Assembly: GCA_964618895.1 (NCBI GenBank)
Contig: CAZUDO010000105.1
Location: 1 to 64,000, forward strand
From: CAZUDO01 sp964618895
Lineage (GTDB): Bacteria > Desulfobacterota > Binatia > DP-6
Length of the DNA: 64,000 nucleotides
Reading direction: 5' to 3'
In this document: positions 44,037 through 51,394 of the stretch, piece after piece
Layout: each line of letters begins with the position of its first letter
Position numbering within the stretch: the stretch's first letter is position 1
Made by a program: the position numbers and the translations under genes
Notes under the pieces: generated by a model
The model's input: only the letters and a program-made list of their open reading frames with translations
What the model was told of the DNA's origin: nothing
The model's database searches: none

Positions 44037-44392
44037 CGCTCCCCGTGGGTCGCGTGGCCGCCGGCATGGTGCTTGCGCTGCTGCTGGGAGGGGTCGGTCG
44101 TGCTGCCGGGCCCGCGCCCGCACCGCCGTATCCGGCGCCGGGACGGCCCTCGACCCCTCCGCCGGGCTACAGTCGACCTCCCGCACCCCCGCCGGTGCCG
44201 CGGGTGGCGCCCCCTCCACCCCTCTCGCCGCCCATGCGCGTGCTCTACGCCCCGTTCTACGCTGCCGGTCTGGTGGTCCGGTACGGCTTCTACTACGTCA
44301 TCGTCGCCCCCATCGAAGTCTTCAGCCGTGCCCTCACGTACGGTGCCGAGGGTGGCGTGGCCGAGCCGCAGCGCAAGGGAGACGCGCCGTGA
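44033..44392 (+). CDS. Small secreted Pro-rich protein
   Basis: The ATG overlaps the previous stop. The 119 residues contain a signal peptide (cleavage near GRAAG, about residue 24), a 45-residue proline-rich stretch (PPYPAPGRPSTPPPGYSR) and a hydrophobic segment (YAPFYAAGLVVRYGFYYVIVAPIEV, about 75-98). That segment could anchor it in a membrane. I do not recognise a family. Translational coupling on both sides implies fixed stoichiometry with its neighbours. Confidence 0.6.
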   Translation: MTLPVGRVAAGMVLALLLGGVGRAAGPAPAPPYPAPGRPSTPPPGYSRPPAPPPVPRVAPPPPLSPPMRVLYAPFYAAGLVVRYGFYYVIVAPIEVFSRALTYGAEGGVAEPQRKGDAP

Positions 44393-44958
44393 AGCGTTCG
44401 CGCGTCGCGGCGGCGTTCGTGGCCGTCGTGGTTCTCCTCCTCGCCTTCGCTGCGGATGCCGGCCAGCGGGGATACGGTCGGCGGGGGTACGGCCGCGGCT
44501 ATCGCTCGCCAGGGCGTGTCTACTACGGGCCGCGCGTGGTCGTTCGTCCCCCCGTCTTCATCGGCGGCTTCGCCGGAGCCCCGATCTACTTCCCGAACTA
44601 CTACCCGTATGGCGTTCCGTACCCGGTCTACGTTCCGCCGCCCCCGCCACCTCCGCCGCCCGGCGAGAGCGAGGCGCCGCCCGAAGAACCGGCAAGCCCG
44701 GTACCCCAGTCGCGTGCAGAGGCCCGCCGCACAACCTACGGCCTGGTGCAGCTCCGCGGCGTCCCGGAGGGGGCGGCGGTGGATCTCGACGGACGGTTCT
44801 GGCTCAAGGCCATCGAACTCGACGGACGTTGGCTCGCGCTGCCGGCGGGCGAGCATCAGGTGGTCGTGCACCTGGATGGCGAGCGCACGGTCGAGCGTAC
44901 CGTCACCGTGACCGCGGGGGAGGTGGTCGTGGTACGCTTCCGCGATCGACCAGCCTGA
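44389..44958 (+). CDS. Secreted Gly/Tyr-rich protein with PEGA-like domain
   Basis: GTG overlaps the previous stop (GTGA). Of 189 residues, the first 25 are a signal peptide. Residues 26-60 are Gly/Tyr/Arg-rich (RGYGRRGYGRGYRSPGRVYY), followed by a Pro-rich spacer with nine consecutive prolines. The C-terminal 75 residues form a small beta-domain (LVQLRGVPEGAAVDLDG, LPAGEHQVVVHLDGERTVER) that matches the PEGA pattern of surface-layer-associated proteins. It probably acts in the envelope; the role is unknown. It has the clearest fold of the three-gene set. Confidence 0.7.
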   Translation: MKRSRVAAAFVAVVVLLLAFAADAGQRGYGRRGYGRGYRSPGRVYYGPRVVVRPPVFIGGFAGAPIYFPNYYPYGVPYPVYVPPPPPPPPPGESEAPPEEPASPVPQSRAEARRTTYGLVQLRGVPEGAAVDLDGRFWLKAIELDGRWLALPAGEHQVVVHLDGERTVERTVTVTAGEVVVVRFRDRPA

Positions 44959-45104
44959 CCGGAGCCCCGAGGCGTTGCAGCTCACCCGGTTGCCGCCGAT
45001 CGTACACGCTGCGAGAATGTCCGTAACTCGCGTGTCGCGCGAGCGTTCGTACCTGCACGTCGGGCACGATCACGAAGGCCCGCAACATCCTGGAGGTGGC
45101 CGCC

Positions 45105-45989
45105 ATGGGTAGAACCGGCATCGTCGCGCTGTGTGCGTTGCTCTCCGCGTGCGCGACAGCGCAGGTCAACAAGCAGTCCGTCAAAGCGACGGACGTGGCT
45201 CCGGAGTCGACGCAGGTCGAGGTCGTGCGCATCCCATACGATCCATCGCTGCCGCGCTACGTAGTGACCGTCGAGCCGCTCAGCTTCGATGCCGGCGGGG
45301 GCGGTGGCTCCGCGCCACCTGTGCCGGGGCGTCGCTCCGGCTGGGGGCCGTGGGGGTGGGGGCTCCTGCCCGAGGGCCCGCAGGCCCGCCCGTACAATCC
45401 GCCGCCGCAGGGGGCGGGCGGCAACATGGGCGCGGCCATCGCGGCCCAGCTCGTGACGGCGCTCAGCAACGCCGGCAACATCAGCATCATCGACTACGAC
45501 TTCTTCCAGCAGCACAAGGGCAAGCCGCGGGAGCTGGTCAAGCGCGGTGAGGTCGGTCCGTTCGTCATTCGCGGCGCGGTGACCGAGTTCAACGAGGTGG
45601 CCGAGGCGACGGGCTCGTCGACGGGCGGTTCGCTCGGGGCGCTCGGGGCGGCATTGGGTATCGCGGGGGCGATCGTCGGCAACACGCCGGCGGCGGTCAC
45701 GGGAGCTGGGGTCGCGCTCGCCAACCCGACCTTCGAGAAGACGGTTGCCCGCCGCTCCGGCTCGGTGGCGATGGACTTGAAGATCGTGAATCCCAATGAT
45801 GGTCGTCTTGCCGGGGCGGTGGTGGCCAACGGGAGCTTCACGAGCGAGTCGGCGGCGAACGGGTTCTCGCTGTTCGGGTTCGGCAAGGCGACCAACGCCT
45901 TCGCGGCCAGCGCCCTCGGGCAGGCGAACCGGGCGGCGATGAACTCGGCCACGACCCAGATCATGGACCGGCTGCGCAGCGTGCGTTGA
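45105..45989 (+). CDS. CsgG-like lipoprotein
   Basis: The ATG with GGAGG eight bases upstream gives a lipoprotein signal with lipobox LLSAC (MGRTGIVALCALLSACATAQ). The domain around residues 95-290 has CsgG/HfaB-type features: NMGAAIAAQLVTALSNAGNISIIDYD, PFVIRGAVTEFNEV, a Gly/Ala-rich hydrophobic stretch where CsgG has membrane strands, and a VAMDLKIVNPNDGRLAGAVV strand. CsgG forms outer-membrane secretion pores for curli; this relative lacks csgA/B/E/F neighbours. A Gly/Pro/Trp-rich insert at 65-90 is unusual. It follows the three small secreted genes and may export or anchor them; this is inference. Confidence 0.75.
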   Translation: MGRTGIVALCALLSACATAQVNKQSVKATDVAPESTQVEVVRIPYDPSLPRYVVTVEPLSFDAGGGGGSAPPVPGRRSGWGPWGWGLLPEGPQARPYNPPPQGAGGNMGAAIAAQLVTALSNAGNISIIDYDFFQQHKGKPRELVKRGEVGPFVIRGAVTEFNEVAEATGSSTGGSLGALGAALGIAGAIVGNTPAAVTGAGVALANPTFEKTVARRSGSVAMDLKIVNPNDGRLAGAVVANGSFTSESAANGFSLFGFGKATNAFAASALGQANRAAMNSATTQIMDRLRSVR

Positions 45990-45999
45990 CGCGCGCGGG

Positions 46000-46140
46000 T
46001 CAGGGCACGACGCGGTCGACCGGCCCGAGGTAATCCACCGCGGGTCGGATGAGCCGGTTGTCGCGCAGCTGTTCGACGACGTGCGCCGTCCACCCGAACG
46101 CCCGTGCGGTCGCGAACGTCGGGGTGAACAGCAAGGTCGA
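46000..46140 (-). pseudogene. Citrate synthase 3' remnant (minus strand)
   Basis: The last 45 codons match the C-terminus of citrate or methylcitrate synthase: LFTPTFATARAFGWTAHVVEQ, then NRLIRPAVDYLGPVDRVVP and a stop. No upstream part of the gene exists: the frame continues a few codons into sequence that belongs to the opposite-strand remnant. The gene has lost at least 85 % of its 5' part, including the His that precedes the active-site Asp. Confidence 0.7.
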
Positions 46141-46519
46141 GGCGGTCGTCGACGGGCGCCTGCGACGCGGCGAACGCCTGCCTGGCATCGGCCATCCGCT
46201 CTATCCCGACGGCGACCCGCGCGCGCCGGCCCTCCTGGCTCTGGTGCGTCGTGCTGGAGGCGACGGGCGCCGTCTCCGGCATGTCGACGCATTCCTGCAC
46301 GCGAGTGCCTCGCGTGGGCTGCCGGCGCCGAACGTCGACCTCGGACTGGCCGCGCTGGCCTACGTCGTCGACCTCGTGCCCGGGGCCGGCGAGGTACTGT
46401 TCGCACTCGCGCGCATGGCGGGGTGGATCGCGCACGCGATCGAGGAATACGCCAGTCCTTCCACCGTGCGCCCGCGCGCCGTGTACGTCGGGACCCGGCC
46501 GGGCGCGGCGCCGGCGTGA
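46139..46519 (+). pseudogene. Citrate synthase 3' remnant (plus strand)
   Basis: About 126 codons match the C-terminal half of a short citrate synthase: GRLRRGERLPGIGHPLYPDGDPRAP, including the catalytic His. Next come APNVDLGLAAL with the catalytic Asp, then ARMAGWIAHAIEEYAS and RPRAVYVG. The 5' half is missing, and the homology begins exactly where the minus-strand remnant ends. A second, distinct citrate synthase is therefore indicated. The stop codon is intact, but no promoter or start suits a functional protein. Confidence 0.7.
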
Positions 46520-46625
46520 CCGCCGGCGGTACCGTGGCGATCGTCGCCGCAGGAATCGATTGACGGACGGCATCGCCGGCAGTATGCGGAATGCGAGCGG
46601 CCAGCGCGCCGCTGGAGGGAGGCCA

Positions 46626-48017
46626 ATGCGATCGCGGTCGGACCGGGGTGCACGCCGCTGTGCCGCAGTCCTCGCCGCCATGTGGCTGACCTGTGCGCTT
46701 CCCGGGTGGGCGGCGCTCGATGTGAGCGGCAACTGGCGCATGACGCTGGTGCAGTTTCCGGTCAGGATACCCGTGACCCTGGCGCAGCACGGGACCGCCC
46801 TCACCGGCACGATCGGCGTTGGCATCGATGCCGGCCCCGGCAGCGGCACCATCGATCCGGAGACGGGTGCCTTCTCGCTGGCCGGCTCCTACACCCTGCG
46901 CCCGGGCATCCCGGAAGGACCCCCCGAGGTCACCTGCGCCTACCAGCTCGTCGCGACGACGGATGCCGACGGCCAGCGCTTCGCCGGTCGGCTCGATGAC
47001 AGCTGTGTCCTGCATACCGCGGTGACCGGGGTTCGCGAGACGTGTGGCAACGGGACGGTGGATGCCGGCGAGGCATGCGACGCGGCGTTCCCGTGCTGCA
47101 CGTCCGCCTGCGAGCTGCGGCCGGAGGGCGCCCCCTGCCCCGACGATGGCAACGTCTGCACCGACGATCGCTGCGACGCAGACGCCGTCTGCACGCACGT
47201 GCCCAGCAGCGCACCGTGCAGCGTGAACGGCTGCACGGCCGACACCTGCGTCGCCGGCGGGTGCGTACAGGGCGCACCGCTCCCGACCGGGACCACCTGC
47301 GTAGACGATGGCAACCCGTGCACGGCCGACGAGTGCGACGCGGTCGGGGGCTGCCACCATACCCGCCGTCCGGCTGGCGCTCCGTGCGCCGACGATACCG
47401 GCACCTGTCGCCGCCACAGTTGCACTGCGGACGGACGGTGCGTCGCGGCCGAGATGCCATGCGGCCCGTGCGAGACATGTTTCACGGGGCAGTGTTACCC
47501 CACCACGAGCCTGATCTGCGGCCCCCCGTCGGCAGGGTCGGTGGTCGACCTGTACGCGCCGGCGCTCGGACGCACGCGTCTGCAGTGGACGTGGGACGGC
47601 GTTGCGCCGGGCTTCCCGTTCCCGTCTGATTTCGGCGACCCGCGGACCACTGCGCAGTTCGCCCTGTGTGTGTATGTGACCACCCCGGACGGTGTCGTCG
47701 CTGCCGGAACGACGGTGCCACCGGGAGAAGCGTGCGGCGATCAGTCGTGTTGGTCGGCACGCAGCGGCGGGTTCACGTACGCGAACCTGGGGGACGCTGC
47801 GGGCACTGGCGTGCGCGTCATGCGGGTCGCGACGCGGCGCGGCCTGCAGCACATCCGGGTGGCGGCCGCGGGCGATTGGCTCCGTCTGTCGGCTTCCCTC
47901 GCCGGCTCCCAGGTGATCATGCAACTGGTGAAGGCCGGTACGTTCCCCACGTGCTGGCAGGCGACGTTCACGACGCCGTTCGTGTACACGCCGACCCGCT
48001 TCCGGGCGCGACAGTAG
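46626..48017 (+). CDS. Secreted Cys-rich repeat protein
   Basis: A signal peptide (cleavage near WAAL, residue 30) starts this 463-residue protein. A beta-rich domain (30-135, DVSGNWRMTLVQFPVRIPV) resembles lipocalin-like or DUF-type secreted domains. Residues 140-280 contain Cys repeats of the form D-D-G-N-x-C-T-x-D-x-C-D-x-x-x-x-C (DDGNVCTDDRCDADAVCTH, DDGNPCTADECDAVGGCHHT). The C-terminal 170 residues form another beta-domain with three Cys. The same repeat occurs in the protein at 51-54 kb. I infer surface exposure; the function is unknown. The region after it up to 48.2 kb shows nothing recognisable. Confidence 0.8.
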   Translation: MRSRSDRGARRCAAVLAAMWLTCALPGWAALDVSGNWRMTLVQFPVRIPVTLAQHGTALTGTIGVGIDAGPGSGTIDPETGAFSLAGSYTLRPGIPEGPPEVTCAYQLVATTDADGQRFAGRLDDSCVLHTAVTGVRETCGNGTVDAGEACDAAFPCCTSACELRPEGAPCPDDGNVCTDDRCDADAVCTHVPSSAPCSVNGCTADTCVAGGCVQGAPLPTGTTCVDDGNPCTADECDAVGGCHHTRRPAGAPCADDTGTCRRHSCTADGRCVAAEMPCGPCETCFTGQCYPTTSLICGPPSAGSVVDLYAPALGRTRLQWTWDGVAPGFPFPSDFGDPRTTAQFALCVYVTTPDGVVAAGTTVPPGEACGDQSCWSARSGGFTYANLGDAAGTGVRVMRVATRRGLQHIRVAAAGDWLRLSASLAGSQVIMQLVKAGTFPTCWQATFTTPFVYTPTRFRARQ

Positions 48018-48248
48018 CATCGAGCATTCCACCTGGTGCTGCGCCTGCGCACGCGCTCGGACTGGCTGGCGCCGCTCGTGACGTCGTGCCGGTCGCGCGT
48101 GCTCCGACGCAGCGCGGTACGCCGTCTTCGTGCGTGCGTGCCGGCGTCACATCTTCGACGGTGACGGACGACGGATGTCCGGCGCGGCGGATCGGCGCAG
48201 CCGGTCGGTCACTTGGCCGCTGGCACGGATCGTGGATCGTCGATCGGC

Positions 48249-48800
48249 ATGGGAGTGCGCGCAGGACGGTCGGTCAGCGCCGGGCCGCTTCACCCGTGGC
48301 GGCAGGATCCCACCGTCCTGAGCGCACTCATCGGCGCACTCGCCATCGTCTTCGCTGCCATCGTCACGGGACTGTTTGGCCTCGTCCATCTGCGGACCCC
48401 GCCCGAGGACACGCTCACGGAGCCCGGCGGGTCGGGCGTCGTCACCGAAACCCCGGCGAGCCCGATCAGCTTCGAGTCGTTCCTGACCCGCATGGCGAGC
48501 CCCGAGCTGACCGACCTGCAGCGGCGGGTGTTTCTGGACGAGCAGCTCGAGCGCCGCGTCGAGTGGGAGGGTGTCGTGCGCACGGTGACGCCCGCCGAAG
48601 GGCTGGGGGAGAAGCGCTTCCTCATGAGCCTCGCGCCGGGGACGGACACCGCCGCCGCGGCCGCCTGCTGGTTCGCGGCCGAGTGGAGCAACGACCTGCT
48701 CGCACTCCGGCCCGGCCAGCGCGTGATCGTGAGCGGTGTCCTGGCGAGCTACGAGGGTACGACGCCGGTGCTGCGCGCCTGCTCGCTGAAGCGCGTGTGA
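48249..48800 (+). CDS. Membrane protein with OB-fold-like domain
   Basis: The product of 183 residues (or 195 from an upstream ATG) has one membrane helix (about 24-46, SALIGALAIVFAAIVTGLFG). A spacer leads to a C-terminal domain with the tRNA_anti-like OB pattern: QLERRVEWEGVVRTV, ending LALRPGQRVIVSGVLASYEG and TPVLRACSL. A Cys-Trp in the middle (AACWFAAEWSND) is also typical of that family, whose role is unknown. It converges on leuD with four bases between the stops. The gene is likely real, but the start codon is unsure. Confidence 0.6.
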   Translation: MGVRAGRSVSAGPLHPWRQDPTVLSALIGALAIVFAAIVTGLFGLVHLRTPPEDTLTEPGGSGVVTETPASPISFESFLTRMASPELTDLQRRVFLDEQLERRVEWEGVVRTVTPAEGLGEKRFLMSLAPGTDTAAAAACWFAAEWSNDLLALRPGQRVIVSGVLASYEGTTPVLRACSLKRV

Positions 48801-48804
48801 GAGG

Positions 48805-49419
48805 TCAGGCCCAGCCTTGAAAGTACCGCAGTCCGGCGGTGACGCGGCGGATGTCGGCGGTGGCTTCGAGCAGCTCCGCGGTGGTGTCCCAACGCCCGTC
48901 GAGCAGTTGCTGCCGCGCGCCGGCAGGCAGCGCCACGGCAACGCTGGTCGGGCCGGCGGTGAGGCGGAGGGTCGTCAGGTCGAGCCGGAAGGGCAGCGCC
49001 GGCTCGCGTTCGGCGAGGGTCATCAGAGTGGCGATGGTGGGCTCGTCGGCGGTGACGCACGGGATGCCGTTGGCGATGCAGTTGCCGAAGAAGATCTCCG
49101 CGAACGACTCGCCGACGAGCGCCTGGATGCCCTGGCCCCACCGCATGATTGCCTGGGGCGCATGCTCGCGCGACGACCCGCAGCCAAAGTTGCGGTTCGT
49201 GAGCAGGAGGCGCGCTGCGGCGTGGCGCGGGTCGTCGAACGGATGTACGTGCCCGCGCGCCGTCTCCTGCGCCCGGTCGTCCTCGAAGACGTGCGCGCCG
49301 AGCCCGTCGAAGACGACGCACTTCAGGAACCGGGCCGGGATGATGCGATCGGTGTCGGTGTCGTGGCCCCGCATGGCGAGCGCGGGGCCGGTGATCACGG
49401 TGCGGCGGGGGTCGTGCAT
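48805..49419 (-). CDS. leuD: 3-isopropylmalate dehydratase small subunit
   Basis: LeuD is the swivelling domain that pairs with LeuC to isomerise 2- to 3-isopropylmalate. Motifs are DTDTDRIIPARFLK (about 20-33), NFGCGSSREHAPQAI (about 77-91) carrying the catalytic Ser-Arg, and FAEIFFGNCIANGIP. The length of 204 residues is normal. It follows leuC by three bases. LeuD rather than a homoaconitase subunit is preferred because leuA and leuB are in the same genome segment. Confidence 0.96.
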   Translation of the reverse strand: MHDPRRTVITGPALAMRGHDTDTDRIIPARFLKCVVFDGLGAHVFEDDRAQETARGHVHPFDDPRHAAARLLLTNRNFGCGSSREHAPQAIMRWGQGIQALVGESFAEIFFGNCIANGIPCVTADEPTIATLMTLAEREPALPFRLDLTTLRLTAGPTSVAVALPAGARQQLLDGRWDTTAELLEATADIRRVTAGLRYFQGWA

Positions 49420-49422
49420 GGG

Positions 49423-50853
49423 TCAGGCCTTCCCGGCCGGAGCGAGGCCGAAGAGCGTGCGCGCGTCGGTCACCTCGCCGGCGATGGCGGCGGCGGCCAC
49501 CATGACCGGCGACATGAGGAGCGTGCGTCCCGTCGGCGAGCCCTGTCGGCCCTTGAAATTGCGGTTGGAGGAGGAGGCGCACAGCTGCGTCCCCTCGAGC
49601 TTGTCGGGATTCATGGCGAGGCACATCGAGCAGCCGGCCTCGCGGAACTGGAAGCCGGCGTCGCGGAAGATGCGGTCGTAGCCGCGGCGGACGAGCTCCT
49701 GGCGGACGGCCTGCGAGCCGGGCACGATGAGCGCCTGCACGTGCGGCGCGACCTTGAAGCGCCCGCCGCGGATGTGGCGCACGACCTCCTCGAAGTCGGA
49801 GACGCGGCCATTGGTACACGAGCCGATGAAGGCGACGTCGATGCGGGTGCCGCGGATGGGTTTCCCGGGGACGAGCTGCATGTAGCGGTAGGCCTCGTCG
49901 ATGAGTGCGCGCTCGGTGGCCGGGAAGGCGGCCGGGTCCGGGAGGCTGGCGCCCACGGGGGTCGACTGGGCCGGCGTGATCCCCCAGGTGACGACCGGCT
50001 CGATGTCCTCGGCCCGCAGCCGGACCACGTCGTCGTAGCTGGCATCGGGGTCCGAGCGGACGGCGTCCCAGTCGGCGAGCGCGCCCGTCCATGCCGCGCC
50101 CTTGGCAGCGTACTCGCGCCCGTTCAGGTAGGCGTACGTGGTCGCGTCCGGGTTCACGTAGCCGCAGCGCGCGCCGCCCTCGATCGACATGTTGCAGACC
50201 GTCATCCGCTCCTCCATCGAGAAGCGGTCGAGCACGTCGCCGGCATACTCGTAGGCGTATCCGACGCCGCCGTGGACCCCGAGCCGGTTGATGATGGAGA
50301 GGATGACGTCCTTGGCGTACACGCCCGGGCGGAGCTGGCCGTTCACCTCGATACGACGGACCTTGAGCTTCTCCATTGCCAGGCACTGCGTCGCCAGCAC
50401 GTCGCGTACCTGCGAGGTCCCGATGCCGAAGGCGATGGCGCCGAAGGCTCCGTGGGTCGAGGTGTGCGAGTCACCGCAGCAGATGGTCATGCCGGGCTGG
50501 GTGAGGCCCTTCTCCGGGCCGATCACGTGCACGATGCCCTGGTCGCCGCCCGCGAGGCCGAAGAAGCGGATGTCGAAGTCGGCCGCGTTGCGCTCGAGGT
50601 GCTGGAGCATCTCTTCCGCCATCGGGTCGGCGAGCGGACGCGCCTGGTTGTGGGTGGGCATGATGTGGTCGACGGTGGCGAACGTACGTTCGGGATGCAG
50701 GACGCGCAGCCCGCGCTCGCGCAGCATGGAGAAGGCCTGTGGCGAGGTTACCTCGTGGATGAGGTGCAGGCCCATGAGCAGCTGGTACTGCCCCGATGGG
50801 AGCCGGCGGACGGCGTGACGGTCGAAGACCTTCTCGTAGAGTGTCTGTCCCAT
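49423..50853 (-). CDS. leuC: 3-isopropylmalate dehydratase large subunit
   Basis: LeuC carries the [4Fe-4S] cluster. The three cluster cysteines are expected in FIGSCTNGR (about 350) and CSMCLAMNPDKL (about 410-421), both intact. The opening MGQTLYEKVFDRHAV and CCGDSHTSTHGAFGAIAFGIGTSQV confirm the family. Start choice: AGGAGG four bases before the ATG, eight bases after the marR stop. The 476-residue size is standard. Being behind marR on one transcript, leuCD should follow that regulator's signal. Confidence 0.97.
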   Translation of the reverse strand: MGQTLYEKVFDRHAVRRLPSGQYQLLMGLHLIHEVTSPQAFSMLRERGLRVLHPERTFATVDHIMPTHNQARPLADPMAEEMLQHLERNAADFDIRFFGLAGGDQGIVHVIGPEKGLTQPGMTICCGDSHTSTHGAFGAIAFGIGTSQVRDVLATQCLAMEKLKVRRIEVNGQLRPGVYAKDVILSIINRLGVHGGVGYAYEYAGDVLDRFSMEERMTVCNMSIEGGARCGYVNPDATTYAYLNGREYAAKGAAWTGALADWDAVRSDPDASYDDVVRLRAEDIEPVVTWGITPAQSTPVGASLPDPAAFPATERALIDEAYRYMQLVPGKPIRGTRIDVAFIGSCTNGRVSDFEEVVRHIRGGRFKVAPHVQALIVPGSQAVRQELVRRGYDRIFRDAGFQFREAGCSMCLAMNPDKLEGTQLCASSSNRNFKGRQGSPTGRTLLMSPVMVAAAAIAGEVTDARTLFGLAPAGKA

Positions 50854-50861
50854 CGGTCCTC

Positions 50862-51317
50862 CTAGTCGTGCCGGGCAGCGTAGGTCTCGAGGCGGGCGAT
50901 CAGCTCGCCGCTCGAGCGGATGAAGGCGTCGAGCGCCTGCGGGTCGATGTCCATCCAGACGGCGTCGATGGCGCGCCGGCGCTGGGCGCGGAGCGCCTCG
51001 AGGGTGCGCTTGCCCTTGGCGGTGAGCACATACTCGCGCTGCCGGCCGTCGTTGCTCGATACCGACACCGACACGAGCTGCTTGTCGAGCAGCGGCCGGA
51101 TGATGCGCGACACCGCCGCGGCCGTGCTTTTCCGCCCGCGCGCGAACATGGACGGCATGAAGTGCTCGGTGGCGATCTCCTCCAGCACCCGCCACTGTTG
51201 CTCGGAGAGGCCGACGCCGGTGGCGAGCTGGGTCCGGCGCCGGGCGAAGAGGTCGGCCAGGCGCTGGAGCTGGCCGATGGCCCGGTGCACATCGGGCAGG
51301 GTGGGCGCGGTCGTCAT
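50862..51317 (-). CDS. MarR-family regulator, probable leuCD repressor
   Basis: The 151-residue winged-helix protein has the MarR layout: an N-terminal dimer helix, GLSEQQWRVLEEIATEHFMPSMF, recognition helix AAAVSRIIRPLLDKQLV, wing SVSSNDGRQREYVLTAKG and long C-terminal helices. The wing Asp-x-Arg (NDGR) is conserved. It is the first gene of marR-leuC-leuD. A perfect palindrome sits inside its own promoter, which argues for autorepression. The effector is unknown; a leucine-pathway intermediate or stress signal are both possible. The regulator is unusual, since leucine genes are normally under Lrp, LeuO, TyrR-like or attenuation control. Confidence 0.88.
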   Translation of the reverse strand: MTTAPTLPDVHRAIGQLQRLADLFARRRTQLATGVGLSEQQWRVLEEIATEHFMPSMFARGRKSTAAAVSRIIRPLLDKQLVSVSVSSNDGRQREYVLTAKGKRTLEALRAQRRRAIDAVWMDIDPQALDAFIRSSGELIARLETYAARHD

Positions 51318-51329
51318 GTCGGCTGATCA

Positions 51330-51359
51330 ATAGTTAACGTACGTTAAGGATCGTGTCAA
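51330..51359 (-). promoter_or_regulatory. Promoter of marR-leuC-leuD
   Basis: On the minus strand a perfect TTGACA is followed by a -10 region reading TTAACTAT at 16-18 bp spacing. Transcription would begin about seven bases before the marR ATG, leaving a nearly leaderless first gene; no ribosome site precedes it. The whole spacer is occupied by the palindromic operator. Confidence 0.55.
51334..51347. promoter_or_regulatory. MarR operator palindrome
   Basis: TTAACGTACGTTAA is a perfect 14-base palindrome between the -35 and -10 of the marR promoter, 17 bases before its start. Size, AT-rich ends and position match MarR sites. A repressor here would block RNA polymerase directly. Confidence 0.7.
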
Positions 51360-51394
51360 CCCCCGGACGGCGTGGCGTGACGGGGGCCGCGCTT

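Noticed and set aside
46049..46519. A functional short citrate synthase on the plus strand
   Set aside because: Although His and Asp active-site motifs remain, the N-terminal half and the oxaloacetate-binding residues there are missing, and no suitable start or ribosome site exists.
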